NCBI GenBank assembly: GCA_902802305.1
Contig: CADCLG010000009.1
Location: 1 to 64,000, forward strand
DNA: 64,000 bases
DNA from: an uncultured Spirochaetaceae bacterium
GTDB lineage: Bacteria > Spirochaetota > Spirochaetia > Treponematales > Treponemataceae
Reading direction: 5' to 3'
The notes under the pieces are model-generated. The model had not been told where the DNA came from, made no database searches, and saw nothing but the letters and a program-made list of their open reading frames with translations. A program made the translations under genes and the position numbers. Shown piece by piece: positions 26,662-36,868 of the stretch; within the stretch, counting starts at the first letter, position 1; each line of letters opens with the position of its first letter.

Positions 26662-28851
26662 AAGGTTGATGTAAGCCCAGATATCATCTGAATCTTCAAT
26701 TTTAAAGATATGATAAATCATACGGATTTTATCAGTTTGTCCTTTAAGCTGTTTGTCATAATTCAGAATACGGGTTTCTTCAATACCACAGAAGTTTGCA
26801 AGCAGTTTATTCCTGTCCATAAATGAAAGAAAGGCCTTTCTGTATGGTTCTGTAATAAAGTTTTCTGCCACAATTTCAAGCGCCTCAGAATAATTGTTTG
26901 TATCAATTCCTGTGTTTTCTTTCCATTTATCAAGGCCATTAGTAGTTATAAAATTATCTTTTGTAAGGTTAACTGTAAATGAATAGAGAGGTCCCCTGAT
27001 AAAACTCTGATTAAAATTGCGGATATGCTCTGTAAGGTGATCCATTTCTGTAGCAATTGTTTCCTGTTCAAGAGTATCAAGAATAATCTCAAACTCGTTT
27101 TTAGGAATTGGTTTGGAATAATAAAATCCCTGAATGCTGTCACAGCCGGTATGCTTTAAGAAATTGACCTGATCTTCTTTTTCAACACCCTCAGCAGTCA
27201 CATACATTCCAAGTTCTTTTGCAAGACAGATAGTGTGTTCAATAAGCCGGTCCCCGCCAAAGTTACCGATAAAATCAATCAAACTCTTATCAAGTTTTAA
27301 GGTCTCAAAATGCATTGTATTAAGTGAAGCAAGAGAAGAGTAGCCTGAACCAAAATCATCCATCTGGAGAGTAAAGCCCGCTGCATGAAAATCGTCCGCA
27401 ATTTCTTTAATCTGCCTGTTGGTTATAGCGGCGGTTTCTGTAATTTCTATAGGAACGAACTTTTTATCAAGTCCGATTTTTTCAACAATGTTTTTGTAGA
27501 GATTTACAATTTCCTTGTAATAAAGACTTGCCCTTGAAAGATTTACAGAAATAGGAACAATATTCTTTCCTGCTCTTTGCCAGCCACTCAAAATCAAACA
27601 AAGGTTTCTGAAAATATATTCATCAAGCTGCCTGATTAAATTGCTTTTTTCAAATAAAGGAATAAAATCACCAGGCTGAATAATTGCACCGTCAGGAGTA
27701 TACCAGCGTACCAGAGCTTCTGCTCCTACGAGTTTTTTTGTAATAGGATTATATTTTGGCTGGAACCAGAGCTTAAACTCTTTTCTTGCGAGCGCATCTT
27801 CAAAAGAGTCCGTCATTTTTTTATCTCTGATTGTACGCATTGTGTCTTCTTCATTAAAAAATGCATAATCCGAGTTTTGCTGTTCCTTGGCTTTGTGTTT
27901 AGCAATAATTGCTTCGTTATAGGACTGTTCAATCTTTTTGTTTGTATGCCAGGAAGAAACACCAAAGTAAGGCCTGATTTGAGGAACGCTCATTTCTGCA
28001 GAAATCAAAGAAAGTGAAAGGGAAATATTCTTTAAGGTTCTGACAATTGTTTGATTATCCTTTGTATTAAGGAAAATAATGAAATGATCTGCATTTACAT
28101 GGGCAGCCAGATTACCAGCAGAAACGTCAATCATCTGAAATATTTTATTCCATATTTCTTTTATAACCTGATCCCCTCTTGAAATACCGCAGATTGAATT
28201 AACAATTTTAAAATTATGAATATCAAGACAAATGATTGAACCGTCTGTCGCAACTTTGCGCAGCTTTTCCTTGAATTTTATATAATTGTAGCCTTTTGTA
28301 ATCTGATCAAAATAAGCATACTGTTCCAGCATTTCCTGTTTTACAGCAAAATCATTAGAAACTTTATCTGTATAATCTTTTACAATTGCCAGAGTGCAGA
28401 TATCACCATCTTCATTTTTCGTAAGTAAAAAACGCTGATTAATATATAATCTGCTATTATCAGAGCTTTCCATCCAGTAATTTATGACGTAGTCACGCTT
28501 TCCAGAATTATAGGATTCGATAAGAGTGGAATTAATATGGTCAATATCACCTAATTCAGATTTTGTAGTATTGAAGGTAACTTTTTCGACCCATCTCTTT
28601 ACAAATTCAGAAAATTTGCAGGGAATAGAAAGCCCAACATATTCAGGAACCGAAATTAGTTCTCCCGTTTTTCTATTTTTAAAGAAAAAATCCGATTCTA
28701 TTAAATCCTTTGTAATATTTGCGTCATAAAAAGAAGTCGCAGTAGATAGCAGGGAAGTGCGGTATTGGGCTTCGTGATATAAGGCCCGTTCGAGTCTGGC
28801 AATTGTTTTCTTTAGGTCTATACTTTCTTCTTCCAAACTGTTTGCCCCCAA
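26650..28851 (-). CDS. c-di-GMP phosphodiesterase (EAL) with degenerate GGDEF
   Basis: A 733-residue signalling protein without membrane segments. An N-terminal PAS-like sensor region (about 40-165) is followed by a GGDEF domain whose signature is lost (HVNADHF in place of GG(D/E)EF), so it should not make c-di-GMP. The EAL domain keeps its catalytic set: AEALVRW, EITETA, DDFGSGYSSL, KLDKSL, AEGVE and QGFYYSKP, so it should hydrolyse c-di-GMP to pGpG. A further 130-residue C-terminal domain is unrecognised. The start is a TTG (no in-frame ATG fits) with GAGGG about 14 bases upstream. Confidence 0.88.
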   Translation of the reverse strand: MGANSLEEESIDLKKTIARLERALYHEAQYRTSLLSTATSFYDANITKDLIESDFFFKNRKTGELISVPEYVGLSIPCKFSEFVKRWVEKVTFNTTKSELGDIDHINSTLIESYNSGKRDYVINYWMESSDNSRLYINQRFLLTKNEDGDICTLAIVKDYTDKVSNDFAVKQEMLEQYAYFDQITKGYNYIKFKEKLRKVATDGSIICLDIHNFKIVNSICGISRGDQVIKEIWNKIFQMIDVSAGNLAAHVNADHFIIFLNTKDNQTIVRTLKNISLSLSLISAEMSVPQIRPYFGVSSWHTNKKIEQSYNEAIIAKHKAKEQQNSDYAFFNEEDTMRTIRDKKMTDSFEDALARKEFKLWFQPKYNPITKKLVGAEALVRWYTPDGAIIQPGDFIPLFEKSNLIRQLDEYIFRNLCLILSGWQRAGKNIVPISVNLSRASLYYKEIVNLYKNIVEKIGLDKKFVPIEITETAAITNRQIKEIADDFHAAGFTLQMDDFGSGYSSLASLNTMHFETLKLDKSLIDFIGNFGGDRLIEHTICLAKELGMYVTAEGVEKEDQVNFLKHTGCDSIQGFYYSKPIPKNEFEIILDTLEQETIATEMDHLTEHIRNFNQSFIRGPLYSFTVNLTKDNFITTNGLDKWKENTGIDTNNYSEALEIVAENFITEPYRKAFLSFMDRNKLLANFCGIEETRILNYDKQLKGQTDKIRMIYHIFKIEDSDDIWAYINLSTF

Positions 28852-28973
28852 TCCATGTACAAAAGCACCCTCTAATATAGATTACCATAAAATAGAAAAA
28901 AAACTAGAAAAAAAGTAAAAATAACGAAAAAATATGTTGTTTAGCTAAACTCTCTTAATGTAAAATAAACATT

Positions 28974-30887
28974 ATGTCAAAACAGATGATTATGGGAAAT
29001 CAAGCCATTGCGCTTGGTGCATTAAAAGCCGGAGTAAATCTTGTAGCTGGATATCCGGGAACACCCTCCAGCGAGATTATTGAATTTATTGCAAAATATA
29101 AAGCTAAGACTGGAACTTATGTTGAATGGTCTGTAAATGAAAAAGCCGCCGTTGAAGTTGCCGCTGGTGCAAGTTATGCAGGCAGCCGGACTCTTGTTAC
29201 AATGAAGCAGGTTGGACTCAACGTTGCCAGCGATCCGGTAATGTGCCTTTCCTATGTTGGTGTAAAAGGTGGAATGGTAATTGTTTCCGCTGATGACCCG
29301 GGACCAATTTCCAGCCAGACCGAACAGGATACCCGCAATTTTGCCCAATACTCCAAGCTTCCCTGTTTTGACCCGTCAACACCTCTTGAAGCTTACGAAA
29401 TGATTCAGGAAGCCTTTGAAGTTTCTGAAAAATATAATACGCCTGTTTTGCTTCGTCCAACCACGCGCGTAGATCATGCTTATGAAAGTATGGAGTTCCC
29501 TGAGCTTGGACCTTGCCGTGAACGCGGTATTTTTGAAAAAGATTCCAAACGCTGGGTAATATTTCCGCGCTCTTCTTACAATAATCACAAGCGTATTTTT
29601 GAACGCAACGAAAAAGTTTTACCAGAAGAGTTTAGCAACAGCAAGTGGAATAAAATAGAAGGGGAAAGCCTTCCCCTCGGCTGCACCCCCGTTGCCTTTG
29701 CTGCAGGTGGAATAAGTTACTGTTATCTAATGGAAGCAATTTCAATCTTAAAGCGTGAAAATCCAGATAATGTGCAATTACAGAAAATACCTGTTCTCAA
29801 AATTGGAACTCCTTATCCTTTTCCTAAAAATCTTGCAGAAAAGTTTTTGCGTAATTATAGGGATATAACTGTTTTTGAAGAATTAGACCCGGTTATAGAA
29901 GAAAATCTTATTCGTATTGCCGGCCGCTCCTGTATCGACTGCCATATCAGCGGAAAGTTGGACGGTATAGTTCCTGTTGCAGGCGAATTAAGCGTAGAGA
30001 TTATAAAAGATATTTTGCTTTCAAAGCTGTCAATTAAGGCAGAATCGGAAGCAACCGTTGTTACATCAGCTTCAGAAGGTTCTTCCGCTTCATCCAAAGA
30101 AACTGCTGCTCCAGAACTTCCAGTTCGCCCACCTGTTCTTTGTGCTGGTTGTCCTCATCGTGGTGCTTTCTATGCAGTAAAGCAGGCAATGAAAAATCAG
30201 AAAACTGCTTACTGTGGCGATATCGGCTGTTATACTTTAGGAAATGCCCAGCCACTTGATATGACCGATACCTGTTTGTGTATGGGTGCGGATATTACAA
30301 TGGCTCAAGGCTTTTATCATAACGAACCGGAACGAAAATGCTTTAGCTTTATAGGCGACTCAACTTTTTTTGCCAGTGGAATTACAGGCGTTGTGAATGC
30401 AGTTTATAATCAGAGTCATCAGGTAATCTGTATTCTTGATAATTCAACTACCGCAATGACAGGACATCAGCCTCATCCGGGAACCGGACTTACTATGATG
30501 GGCGAAATTGTTGAAAAAATCAGCATAAAAAAGATTCTGGAAGCAGTCGGAGTTTCTCCAATTTTTGAAGTTGACCCATTCAATCAGGAAGAAAGCGTTA
30601 AAGCTGTTAAAAAAGCAGCGGAATCAAAAGGCGTGAGTGCCGTAATATTTAAATCTCCTTGTATAGCAATTGCGGCAAAACTCGGCTATAAGTTTACCGG
30701 AGCCAAAAAAGTAGATGCAGAAAAATGCATTGGCTGCAGAAAATGTATAAATGAACTTGGATGTCCTGCTTTAAGTGTAAGTCTTGCAAAAAATGCAAAG
30801 GGTAAACAGCTTGTAGAAATTGACAGAGGGCTTTGCACCGGTTGTGGTCTTTGTTCGCAGGTTTGCCCTACAAAAGCAATTTTCTAG
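28974..30887 (+). CDS. iorA: Indolepyruvate:ferredoxin oxidoreductase, alpha subunit
   Basis: Oxidatively decarboxylates aryl-pyruvates to aryl-acetyl-CoA with reduction of ferredoxin (reversible). The 637 residues have the N-terminal pyrimidine-binding domain (NQAIALGALKAGVNLVAGYPGTPSSEI), a TPP-binding domain (CAGCPHRGAFYAVK ... GDIGCYTLG ... MGADITMAQG) and two C-terminal 4Fe-4S motifs (CIGCRKCINELGCP and CTGCGLCSQVCP). The beta subunit gene follows by 32 bp. With PaaK in the same window it could move aryl-acetates back to aryl-pyruvates for amino-acid synthesis. Confidence 0.95.
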   Translation: MSKQMIMGNQAIALGALKAGVNLVAGYPGTPSSEIIEFIAKYKAKTGTYVEWSVNEKAAVEVAAGASYAGSRTLVTMKQVGLNVASDPVMCLSYVGVKGGMVIVSADDPGPISSQTEQDTRNFAQYSKLPCFDPSTPLEAYEMIQEAFEVSEKYNTPVLLRPTTRVDHAYESMEFPELGPCRERGIFEKDSKRWVIFPRSSYNNHKRIFERNEKVLPEEFSNSKWNKIEGESLPLGCTPVAFAAGGISYCYLMEAISILKRENPDNVQLQKIPVLKIGTPYPFPKNLAEKFLRNYRDITVFEELDPVIEENLIRIAGRSCIDCHISGKLDGIVPVAGELSVEIIKDILLSKLSIKAESEATVVTSASEGSSASSKETAAPELPVRPPVLCAGCPHRGAFYAVKQAMKNQKTAYCGDIGCYTLGNAQPLDMTDTCLCMGADITMAQGFYHNEPERKCFSFIGDSTFFASGITGVVNAVYNQSHQVICILDNSTTAMTGHQPHPGTGLTMMGEIVEKISIKKILEAVGVSPIFEVDPFNQEESVKAVKKAAESKGVSAVIFKSPCIAIAAKLGYKFTGAKKVDAEKCIGCRKCINELGCPALSVSLAKNAKGKQLVEIDRGLCTGCGLCSQVCPTKAIF

Positions 30888-30919
30888 ACAAAATCAAGTG
30901 TAGTATCAGGAGTTTAATT

Positions 30920-31486
30920 ATGGCAAAAAATATATTGATTTGTGGAGTAGGCGGACAGGGAACCGTGCTTGCCGCAAAGGTTTTATCTCAGGCTGCAATT
31001 TCTGGTGGAGAGCATGTGCTTTCGGCAGAAACTATTGGAATGGCTCAGCGCGGCGGTTCTGTAACAAGTCATGTAAGAATAGGGGAGGGGATTTTTTCTC
31101 CTTTAATTCCAAAAGGCCAGGCTGATATTATAATTTCTTTTGAAGCAGCAGAAGCTGTAAGAAATGTAGAATATTTAAAAGCTGATGGAACTGTTATCGT
31201 AAATAAAAAAGTAGTTCAGCCTACTACTGCCAGTTTAACAGGAAAAACCTTTAGCGAAGATGAAATGATTTCTTATCTCGAAAAAGCCGCTGCCAGTGTA
31301 ATTGCTGTCGATACTCAGGAAGCTTGCCAGCAACTAAAAAGTGAAAAAGTTGTAAACATGGTTCTGCTGGGCGCTGCCTGTAAAACTGGAATCATTGATA
31401 AAGACGAATTAAAGGCGGCAATCAAGCTTCTTGTAAAGCCAGATTTTTATGAGTTGAACTGCAAGGCTGTTGATTATTTTGCTTAA
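30920..31486 (+). CDS. iorB: Indolepyruvate:ferredoxin oxidoreductase, beta subunit
   Basis: The gamma-type domain of the 2-oxoacid oxidoreductase, 188 residues. The N-terminus ILICGVGGQGTVLAAKVLSQ and AETIGMAQRGGSVTSHVRIG are diagnostic. The ATG at 30920 is chosen because CAGGAG lies 8 bases upstream and the protein starts as in the family; longer frames would overlap iorA. Forms the heteromeric enzyme with IorA; the two genes are one operon. Confidence 0.93.
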   Translation: MAKNILICGVGGQGTVLAAKVLSQAAISGGEHVLSAETIGMAQRGGSVTSHVRIGEGIFSPLIPKGQADIIISFEAAEAVRNVEYLKADGTVIVNKKVVQPTTASLTGKTFSEDEMISYLEKAAASVIAVDTQEACQQLKSEKVVNMVLLGAACKTGIIDKDELKAAIKLLVKPDFYELNCKAVDYFA

Positions 31487-31516
31487 AATCTTGGGCTAAA
31501 ACTTTGAGCCGAAACT

Positions 31517-31888
31517 TTAAATCTCTTCTTCCTCGTCAAAATCATCATCATCCATAAACATGTTGAGGATTTCTTCAATTCCGCTGTATTTTTTTAAGTC
31601 TGCTTCCTTGTAGAGCGGGTCTTCTCGAATAATAAAGTTTCCGGCATATTCAGCAATGTAATCATAAACAAGGGATATGTCTTCTTCATCCATTTCGGCA
31701 AGATCATCCAGAGAATGAATAGCTGGCAGAAGGTTGGAAAGATGCTCAATTACAAAATGATAATCTTCTTTGACTTCTTTGTAGTCCTTTGATTTCTGAT
31801 TTTTAATGTATTCGGCATCTTCTTTTGTTTCTGCAAGATATTCATTAAGTATCTCTATTAAAAGTGAGTCTAATTCTTCGTCTGTCAT
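31517..31888 (-). CDS. Acidic hypothetical protein
   Basis: A 123-residue, strongly acidic, helix-rich protein ending in MDDDDFDEEEEI. I do not recognise a family. It contains IHSLDDLAEMDEEDISLVYDYIAEYAG, which reads like a helical bundle. No signal peptide or membrane segment is visible. A TAATAT box lies close to the ATG with no ribosome site. It is convergent with iorB, 30 bp away, and upstream of the beta-helix gene on the same strand. The composition and coding character suggest a genuine gene. Confidence 0.65.
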   Translation of the reverse strand: MTDEELDSLLIEILNEYLAETKEDAEYIKNQKSKDYKEVKEDYHFVIEHLSNLLPAIHSLDDLAEMDEEDISLVYDYIAEYAGNFIIREDPLYKEADLKKYSGIEEILNMFMDDDDFDEEEEI

Positions 31889-31951
31889 AATTTGACTTAT
31901 ATTATTGTTAAAAAAAGACTTTATTGCAACTACAAGATTCTTACCAAATTA

Positions 31952-34027
31952 TTACAGAACTTCAATCTCGTCAGTAAGTTCAGCGAATGGACCAGGAATA
32001 ACGTGACTTCCGCGATGATTACCAAAGAAATCTTCATTAAAGATGATATCACTTCCATCTCGATTTTCAAAACGCTGTTCCGGTTCAAAGGCTGCACCAA
32101 GAAGAGTTGTTGTAATTACACCTGTTCTATAGTCGCCAAGCAGAGCTTTAAGATTGTTTTTGAGAACATTATTCTTAAGTGAGATTTTAGCCTTTGATTT
32201 TCCTTCAACAAGCAGATTGTCTTTTTCATGCTTGCAGATTGTTGCGCCATTGATATAAGCATTTCCTGCTACCCAGACTGGCAGATGTCCAAAGTGATAT
32301 TTTCCAAGCGCACCCATGTCTGGTTCCTTATCCATCATAAAATTAGAAATCCATTCTTCGTAGGTTGGGAAAATATCAAAAGGTGCGGTTCCGACTGCTT
32401 CATAATCACAATCTTTGGCTGTTTTTTCGGCATTTTTTACAGGGAACTGCTGGACAAAAATATTATTGTAGATTCTGTCATCGCCGTGAAGAATTGTCAT
32501 AAAACCTGCAACTTCTGTTCTGTGGCGGATATGATATGGTGTGTAACGAGGTTCTCTCTGATCATTTATAATGCTGTCTACACCGGAATTGATAAGACTG
32601 AATGAACCGTGAATAAGATTGTGAACCACTGAAATTCCTTCGCTTGGAATTGTAATAGAAACTTTAGAAAGCAAAAGATTGTTGTCAATTGTTGTAGGTC
32701 CGTGTCCAACTTCTATGAAAACATCGGTAGAGAACATAGCTCCTCTTGCCTGTTCCAGACCTTCCGGCCGCTGATTGTTGTACATAAGGTTTTGAGAGAT
32801 TCTTGCGCCTTGTGCTTCCCAGTCCAGCCATACACCCATAATACAGTCGTGAATATGATTGCGACGGATAAGTACATCAATTGCGGCATGCAGCTTTATA
32901 CCAGCGGTTTCTGCACCACCGAGCTGCTGAGAATTACAGATATGATGAATATGACAATCTTCTATAGTAGAAAATACTCCGCCCATACGTCCGACAATTC
33001 CAGTTTGCTCACAGTGATGAACATGGCAGCGGCGAATTATGTGTGAACCGACATTTTCTTTTGTCCAGCCATGATACTGTCCTCGGCAAACTGCATCACG
33101 TTCCATTTGGGTCGGGCTTTTAAGATGCTTTGTATAAAAATACATGTCATTTTCTTCATCACGGTATTTACCAAGGGAGATTCCACAACAACGGCTGTTA
33201 CATACTTCCAAATCTTCAAAAATCCATCCCTTGCTCCAGTGCGGTCCAATTAGTCCGTCCTGGTATGAAGCAGGAGGAGCCCAAGTTGTTGCACCATTAC
33301 AGATTTTGAATCCGCTGACTGTAATATAGTTAAGTCCGTTTTGCTCCGGCATAAAGCAGTTTCGGCGGACAAGGATTTCTACGTTTTCTTTGTTTGGATC
33401 CAGTCCTTTAAAATTGCAGTAGAAAACTGTAAATTGGCCTTTTTTGATTTCTTTTGCCTGAGCGTTTACAACATATTCTGATTTGCTTACAGGACAGTTT
33501 CCATCATCATTGTATTGCAAAGCAGGAGCTTCTCCTTCCTGTTCACAATACCATTTGTATTCGGATTCTTTTTGATTCCAGGCGCATGGATCTGCTTTTC
33601 CCTCAATACATTCTTCGAGGGTGGTAGTTTCGTACATCATAAGTCCGTTTAAAACTACAGAGCCTGTGTGACGTACAGTTGGTGCAAAATACCAGTCCCC
33701 GCAAACGTAGGTAGTGTATGGGTTGTAGCCTCCAAAAAGACTGTTATCAACTTTTGCAGTCCAGACATCGCCTTTGTATTTTTTCCAGCCTTTTAATATT
33801 TCTGAACCACTGATAACAGCTTCAAGTGGTTTTTCAGATTTATAAACTATGTGGCTGTCTTCTGTTCCTCCAAAACGTGGAACAACCTGCTCACGGTAAA
33901 TTCCAGGTTTAACAATTATTTCATCGCCTGCTTTTGCAATGCTGGCTGCCTGGTTAATCGTTTTAAATGGAGAGTTTTTAGAACCGTCTCCATTTGATTT
34001 TGTTTTTGAACTTACATAATAAATCAT
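31952..34027 (-). CDS. Right-handed parallel beta-helix enzyme, probably carbohydrate-active
   Basis: A 691-residue protein that starts YYVSSKTKSNGDGSKNSPFKTINQAA and KAGDEIIVKPGIYREQV, the entry of many right-handed beta-helix proteins. Repeated rungs follow (IIRRCHVHHCEQTGI, IEDCHIHHICNS, IRRNHIHDC, IDNNLLLS). There is no signal peptide. The pattern resembles GH141-like glycosidases (fucosidase/xylanase) and beta-helix lyases; I cannot choose between them. A GGAGGA site precedes the ATG. The esterase lipoprotein gene is next to it upstream, hinting at a shared role in plant polysaccharide breakdown. Confidence 0.7.
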   Translation of the reverse strand: MIYYVSSKTKSNGDGSKNSPFKTINQAASIAKAGDEIIVKPGIYREQVVPRFGGTEDSHIVYKSEKPLEAVISGSEILKGWKKYKGDVWTAKVDNSLFGGYNPYTTYVCGDWYFAPTVRHTGSVVLNGLMMYETTTLEECIEGKADPCAWNQKESEYKWYCEQEGEAPALQYNDDGNCPVSKSEYVVNAQAKEIKKGQFTVFYCNFKGLDPNKENVEILVRRNCFMPEQNGLNYITVSGFKICNGATTWAPPASYQDGLIGPHWSKGWIFEDLEVCNSRCCGISLGKYRDEENDMYFYTKHLKSPTQMERDAVCRGQYHGWTKENVGSHIIRRCHVHHCEQTGIVGRMGGVFSTIEDCHIHHICNSQQLGGAETAGIKLHAAIDVLIRRNHIHDCIMGVWLDWEAQGARISQNLMYNNQRPEGLEQARGAMFSTDVFIEVGHGPTTIDNNLLLSKVSITIPSEGISVVHNLIHGSFSLINSGVDSIINDQREPRYTPYHIRHRTEVAGFMTILHGDDRIYNNIFVQQFPVKNAEKTAKDCDYEAVGTAPFDIFPTYEEWISNFMMDKEPDMGALGKYHFGHLPVWVAGNAYINGATICKHEKDNLLVEGKSKAKISLKNNVLKNNLKALLGDYRTGVITTTLLGAAFEPEQRFENRDGSDIIFNEDFFGNHRGSHVIPGPFAELTDEIEVL

Positions 34028-34153
34028 AAAATGTCCTCCAATGATTTGTTAAAGTATAATCCCGATTTGTTATAAATGTTGAAATTTTATCTATAAGAAT
34101 AGGAGAAAAATATCTGGATTCTATCTGGATTTTGGTTGCTGAATGTTTTGTTT

Positions 34154-35092
34154 TTAGTTGGCGTTTGCCTCAAAAAAATCAAGGATAAGGGAGTTTGCAT
34201 CTATTTTGTTGATTTTTTCTGTTGGCCAGGCGTGATGTCCGTCTTTAACAAAAAGCTGCCAGACTTGCTTTTGATTTTTCTTTTTTCCATACCATTTTGT
34301 TAATGTGGAAGCTGCTCCCATCTCTATAGTGTCTGAAACTTTTAGATTATTTGACTGTGCCCAGTAAGACATGACATCTTCAATTGCCGGATCTTTTGAA
34401 AATTTTGCAGAATTGTCGCTTTTTTTAGGAACGGTTTCATCTTTTTCACCGGAAATCTGGAATATTCCGACTATGTTTTTTTTGTTCTTTTGTTCCCAGA
34501 CTTTTTCAGTCATTTTTCCGGCAACGCTTACACAGGCTGCAAAAGTATGGCCTGCTTCCATTGCAAGTCTGTGAATCATAAATCCGCCGTTACTGAATCC
34601 TGCTGCATAAGTACGTTTTTTGTCGAAGGAATACTCTTTCTGTAGATATTTTGTGAGCGCAACTAAAAAAATCACATCATCATTTCCGTCATTTGTTATT
34701 CCAGAGTTCCAGCCGATTGGTCCTGTAGGTTGATTTTTATTTCTTGCTCCAGTGACATAAACTACAGCATAACCACGTGGATTTGCTTTTTCTTCAAAAT
34801 GAATTGTTGTTCTGAAGGCTTCGGCAGTATTTCCTGCGCCCGGAAGAAGAATTACAAGCGGTGCGTTTTGTGAGTTCTCAGGCAAATCAATTATAAAATC
34901 ATGATTTATGCCGTCAAAAGAACAGGTGAATCTGTTTTTAGAAACTTGTGTGATATTTTCTAATTTAGGGGTTGATTTTTGCAATGATGATTTGGAAGGT
35001 GAATATTTCTCTTTGCATCCGCATAAAAGAATAGAAAAGAATGCAAAGAGAAATATTTTTTTTATTTTTTTAAGTTGCTTTGCAAGACTCAA
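34154..35092 (-). CDS. Secreted esterase lipoprotein, PHB depolymerase/feruloyl esterase-like
   Basis: A 312-residue alpha/beta-hydrolase with a lipobox signal peptide (SILLCGC). The fold and triad fit the LpqC/CE1-like esterase family: oxyanion-side LPGAGNTAEAF, nucleophile in GFSNGG, acid in SGEKDETVP and His in DGHHAWP. Such enzymes remove ferulic or acetyl groups from xylan. The start is a TTG six bases after the stop of the flavin reductase-rubrerythrin gene; no ATG fits before the signal peptide, so the start is less certain. A substrate cannot be fixed by sequence. Confidence 0.82.
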   Translation of the reverse strand: MSLAKQLKKIKKIFLFAFFSILLCGCKEKYSPSKSSLQKSTPKLENITQVSKNRFTCSFDGINHDFIIDLPENSQNAPLVILLPGAGNTAEAFRTTIHFEEKANPRGYAVVYVTGARNKNQPTGPIGWNSGITNDGNDDVIFLVALTKYLQKEYSFDKKRTYAAGFSNGGFMIHRLAMEAGHTFAACVSVAGKMTEKVWEQKNKKNIVGIFQISGEKDETVPKKSDNSAKFSKDPAIEDVMSYWAQSNNLKVSDTIEMGAASTLTKWYGKKKNQKQVWQLFVKDGHHAWPTEKINKIDANSLILDFFEANAN

Positions 35093-35098
35093 ATTATT

Positions 35099-36277
35099 CT
35101 AGTAGTTTTGTGCGCTGATTTCAAAATAACTCTGTGGGTGTGCGCAAACCGGACAAACTTCTGGAGCTTTTGTACCAACTACGATGTGGCCGCAGTTTCG
35201 GCATTCCCAAACTTTTACTTCGCTCTTTTCAAATACAGCGGCAGTTTCAATGTTCTTGAGTAATGCACGATAGCGTTCCTCATGATGTTTTTCGATAGCA
35301 GCAACGGCACGGAACTTTGCAGCAAGTGCTGTGAATCCTTCTTTTTCAGCTGTAACTGCAAAACCCTCGTACATATCTGTCCATTCATGATTTTCGCCAT
35401 CAGCTGCTGCTTTAAGGTTATCAGTAGTTTTTCCAATTCCTGCAAGTTCTTTGAACCACATTTTTGCGTGTTCTTTTTCGTTGTTAGCGGTTGCTTCAAA
35501 AATTGCAGCAATCTGTTCATATCCTTCTTTTTTTGCAACAGAAGCAAAATAAGTGTATTTATTTCTTGCCTGGCTTTCTCCGGCAAAAGCTGCCTCTAAG
35601 TTTTTTTCTGTCTGTGTTCCTGCGTATTTGTTCATTTTTTCCTCCTGTGAACTTTCTGCTATATTTTCATAAATTGGTTCAAAATCTTCAGCCGGATGAC
35701 CACAAAGTGGACAGGTAAAATCAGCTGGGAGTTCTGCTCCTTTGTATTCGTATCCGCAGATTCGGCAGCGCCATCCGACAATTTTTTTTGCAGTTTGAAC
35801 GCTTGGTTTTGGTTTGATGACGTTCTGATAGTAAGCATAAGTGATAGGTTCCTCTTTACTCATTATTTTTGCGTCTGTAACTTCAGCGATGAAGAGAGTG
35901 TGTGTTCCTAAATCCTGTGAACTGATTACTTTTGCAGAAATAAGCGCGCAAATCTGAGAATTAGGATATGGACAACCTGCGTCATCTAATGAATAAGAAA
36001 AACCATCGAACTTATTTACGTTTCTTCCGCTTTGATAGCCGAATCGTTTTATTATCTCAAATGCAGTTGTTTTGTCTAGAATTGAAAGTGCGAAAACTCC
36101 AGATTCTTTAATCATACTGCAGGTGAGATTTGTGCTTATTGAAGATATGGCGATTCTTGTCGGTTCATTGGCAACCTGCATACAAGTGTTTGTTACGCAA
36201 GCATTGATTTTATCACCGCTTTTTGTACCGAGAATGAAAACGCCATAAGATAAGCTGAATAATGCTTTGTTATCCAT
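35099..36277 (-). CDS. Flavin reductase - rubredoxin - rubrerythrin fusion
   Basis: A 392-residue electron-transfer chain in one polypeptide. Residues 1-160 are a flavin-reductase-like FMN domain ([22 protein letters not shown]). Residues about 167-205 are a rubredoxin ([10 protein letters not shown] ... CPLCGHP). Residues about 214-392 are a rubrerythrin with diiron motifs ([33 protein letters not shown]) and a terminal rubredoxin (CRNCGH ... CPVCAHP). The first two parts match high-molecular-weight rubredoxin; adding rubrerythrin would link NAD(P)H or F420-like electron donors to peroxide reduction. It lies 8 bp after the stand-alone rubrerythrin gene. Confidence 0.9.
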   Translation of the reverse strand: MDNKALFSLSYGVFILGTKSGDKINACVTNTCMQVANEPTRIAISSISTNLTCSMIKESGVFALSILDKTTAFEIIKRFGYQSGRNVNKFDGFSYSLDDAGCPYPNSQICALISAKVISSQDLGTHTLFIAEVTDAKIMSKEEPITYAYYQNVIKPKPSVQTAKKIVGWRCRICGYEYKGAELPADFTCPLCGHPAEDFEPIYENIAESSQEEKMNKYAGTQTEKNLEAAFAGESQARNKYTYFASVAKKEGYEQIAAIFEATANNEKEHAKMWFKELAGIGKTTDNLKAAADGENHEWTDMYEGFAVTAEKEGFTALAAKFRAVAAIEKHHEERYRALLKNIETAAVFEKSEVKVWECRNCGHIVVGTKAPEVCPVCAHPQSYFEISAQNY

Positions 36278-36285
36278 GTGAATCC

Positions 36286-36846
36286 TTATCGTCCCCAGGT
36301 GAGGATTAAGTCGTAATTATCTTCGCGAACTTCAAAATACTGATTGTATTCGCCGCAAGTTGGGCAGTATTCTGGAGCCTGAGGACCAACTACGATGTGA
36401 CCACATTTAAGACATTCCCAGATTTTAACTGTACTGTTTTTAAGCTGTGCAGAAGATTCTTCATCTTTAAGGAGGGAGCGGTATCGTTCTTCATGACGTT
36501 TTTCGATTGCAGCAACGGCACGGAACTTTGCAGCAAGGTCTGCGAATCCTTCTTCTTCGGCTTCTTTTGCAAACTGAACGTACATATCTGTCCATTCATA
36601 ATTTTCACCGTCAGCTGCAGCCTTGAGATTGTCTGTTGTAGAGTTTAAGCCACCAAGCTCTTTGAACCACATTTTTGCGTGATTTTCTTCGTTGTTGGCA
36701 GTTTTTGCAAAAATGTCAGCAATTTTATCCAGACCGTCTTTTTTTGCAATTGCTGAAAAATATGTGTATTTATTTCTTGCCTGGCTTTCTCCAGCGAAGG
36801 CTGCAAGAAGATTTTTTTCTGTTTTTGTACCAGTATATTTGCTCAT
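36286..36846 (-). CDS. rbr: Rubrerythrin
   Basis: A 186-residue peroxidase that reduces hydrogen peroxide in anaerobes. The diiron four-helix bundle is clear ([48 protein letters not shown]), followed by a rubredoxin centre ([10 protein letters not shown] ... CPTCGEY). It is a close paralogue of the rubrerythrin part of the downstream fusion. A TTTCCT-rich leader gives an AGGA ribosome site. It sits between the superoxide reductase and fusion genes, consistent with a shared oxygen-defence operon. Confidence 0.95.
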   Translation of the reverse strand: MSKYTGTKTEKNLLAAFAGESQARNKYTYFSAIAKKDGLDKIADIFAKTANNEENHAKMWFKELGGLNSTTDNLKAAADGENYEWTDMYVQFAKEAEEEGFADLAAKFRAVAAIEKRHEERYRSLLKDEESSAQLKNSTVKIWECLKCGHIVVGPQAPEYCPTCGEYNQYFEVREDNYDLILTWGR

Positions 36847-36868
36847 AATATATATTTCCTTTTTTTTT

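Noticed and set aside
31892..33329. Several + strand open frames opposite the beta-helix gene
   Set aside because: Antisense shadows with unnatural composition; the minus-strand frame is continuous and matches a protein family.
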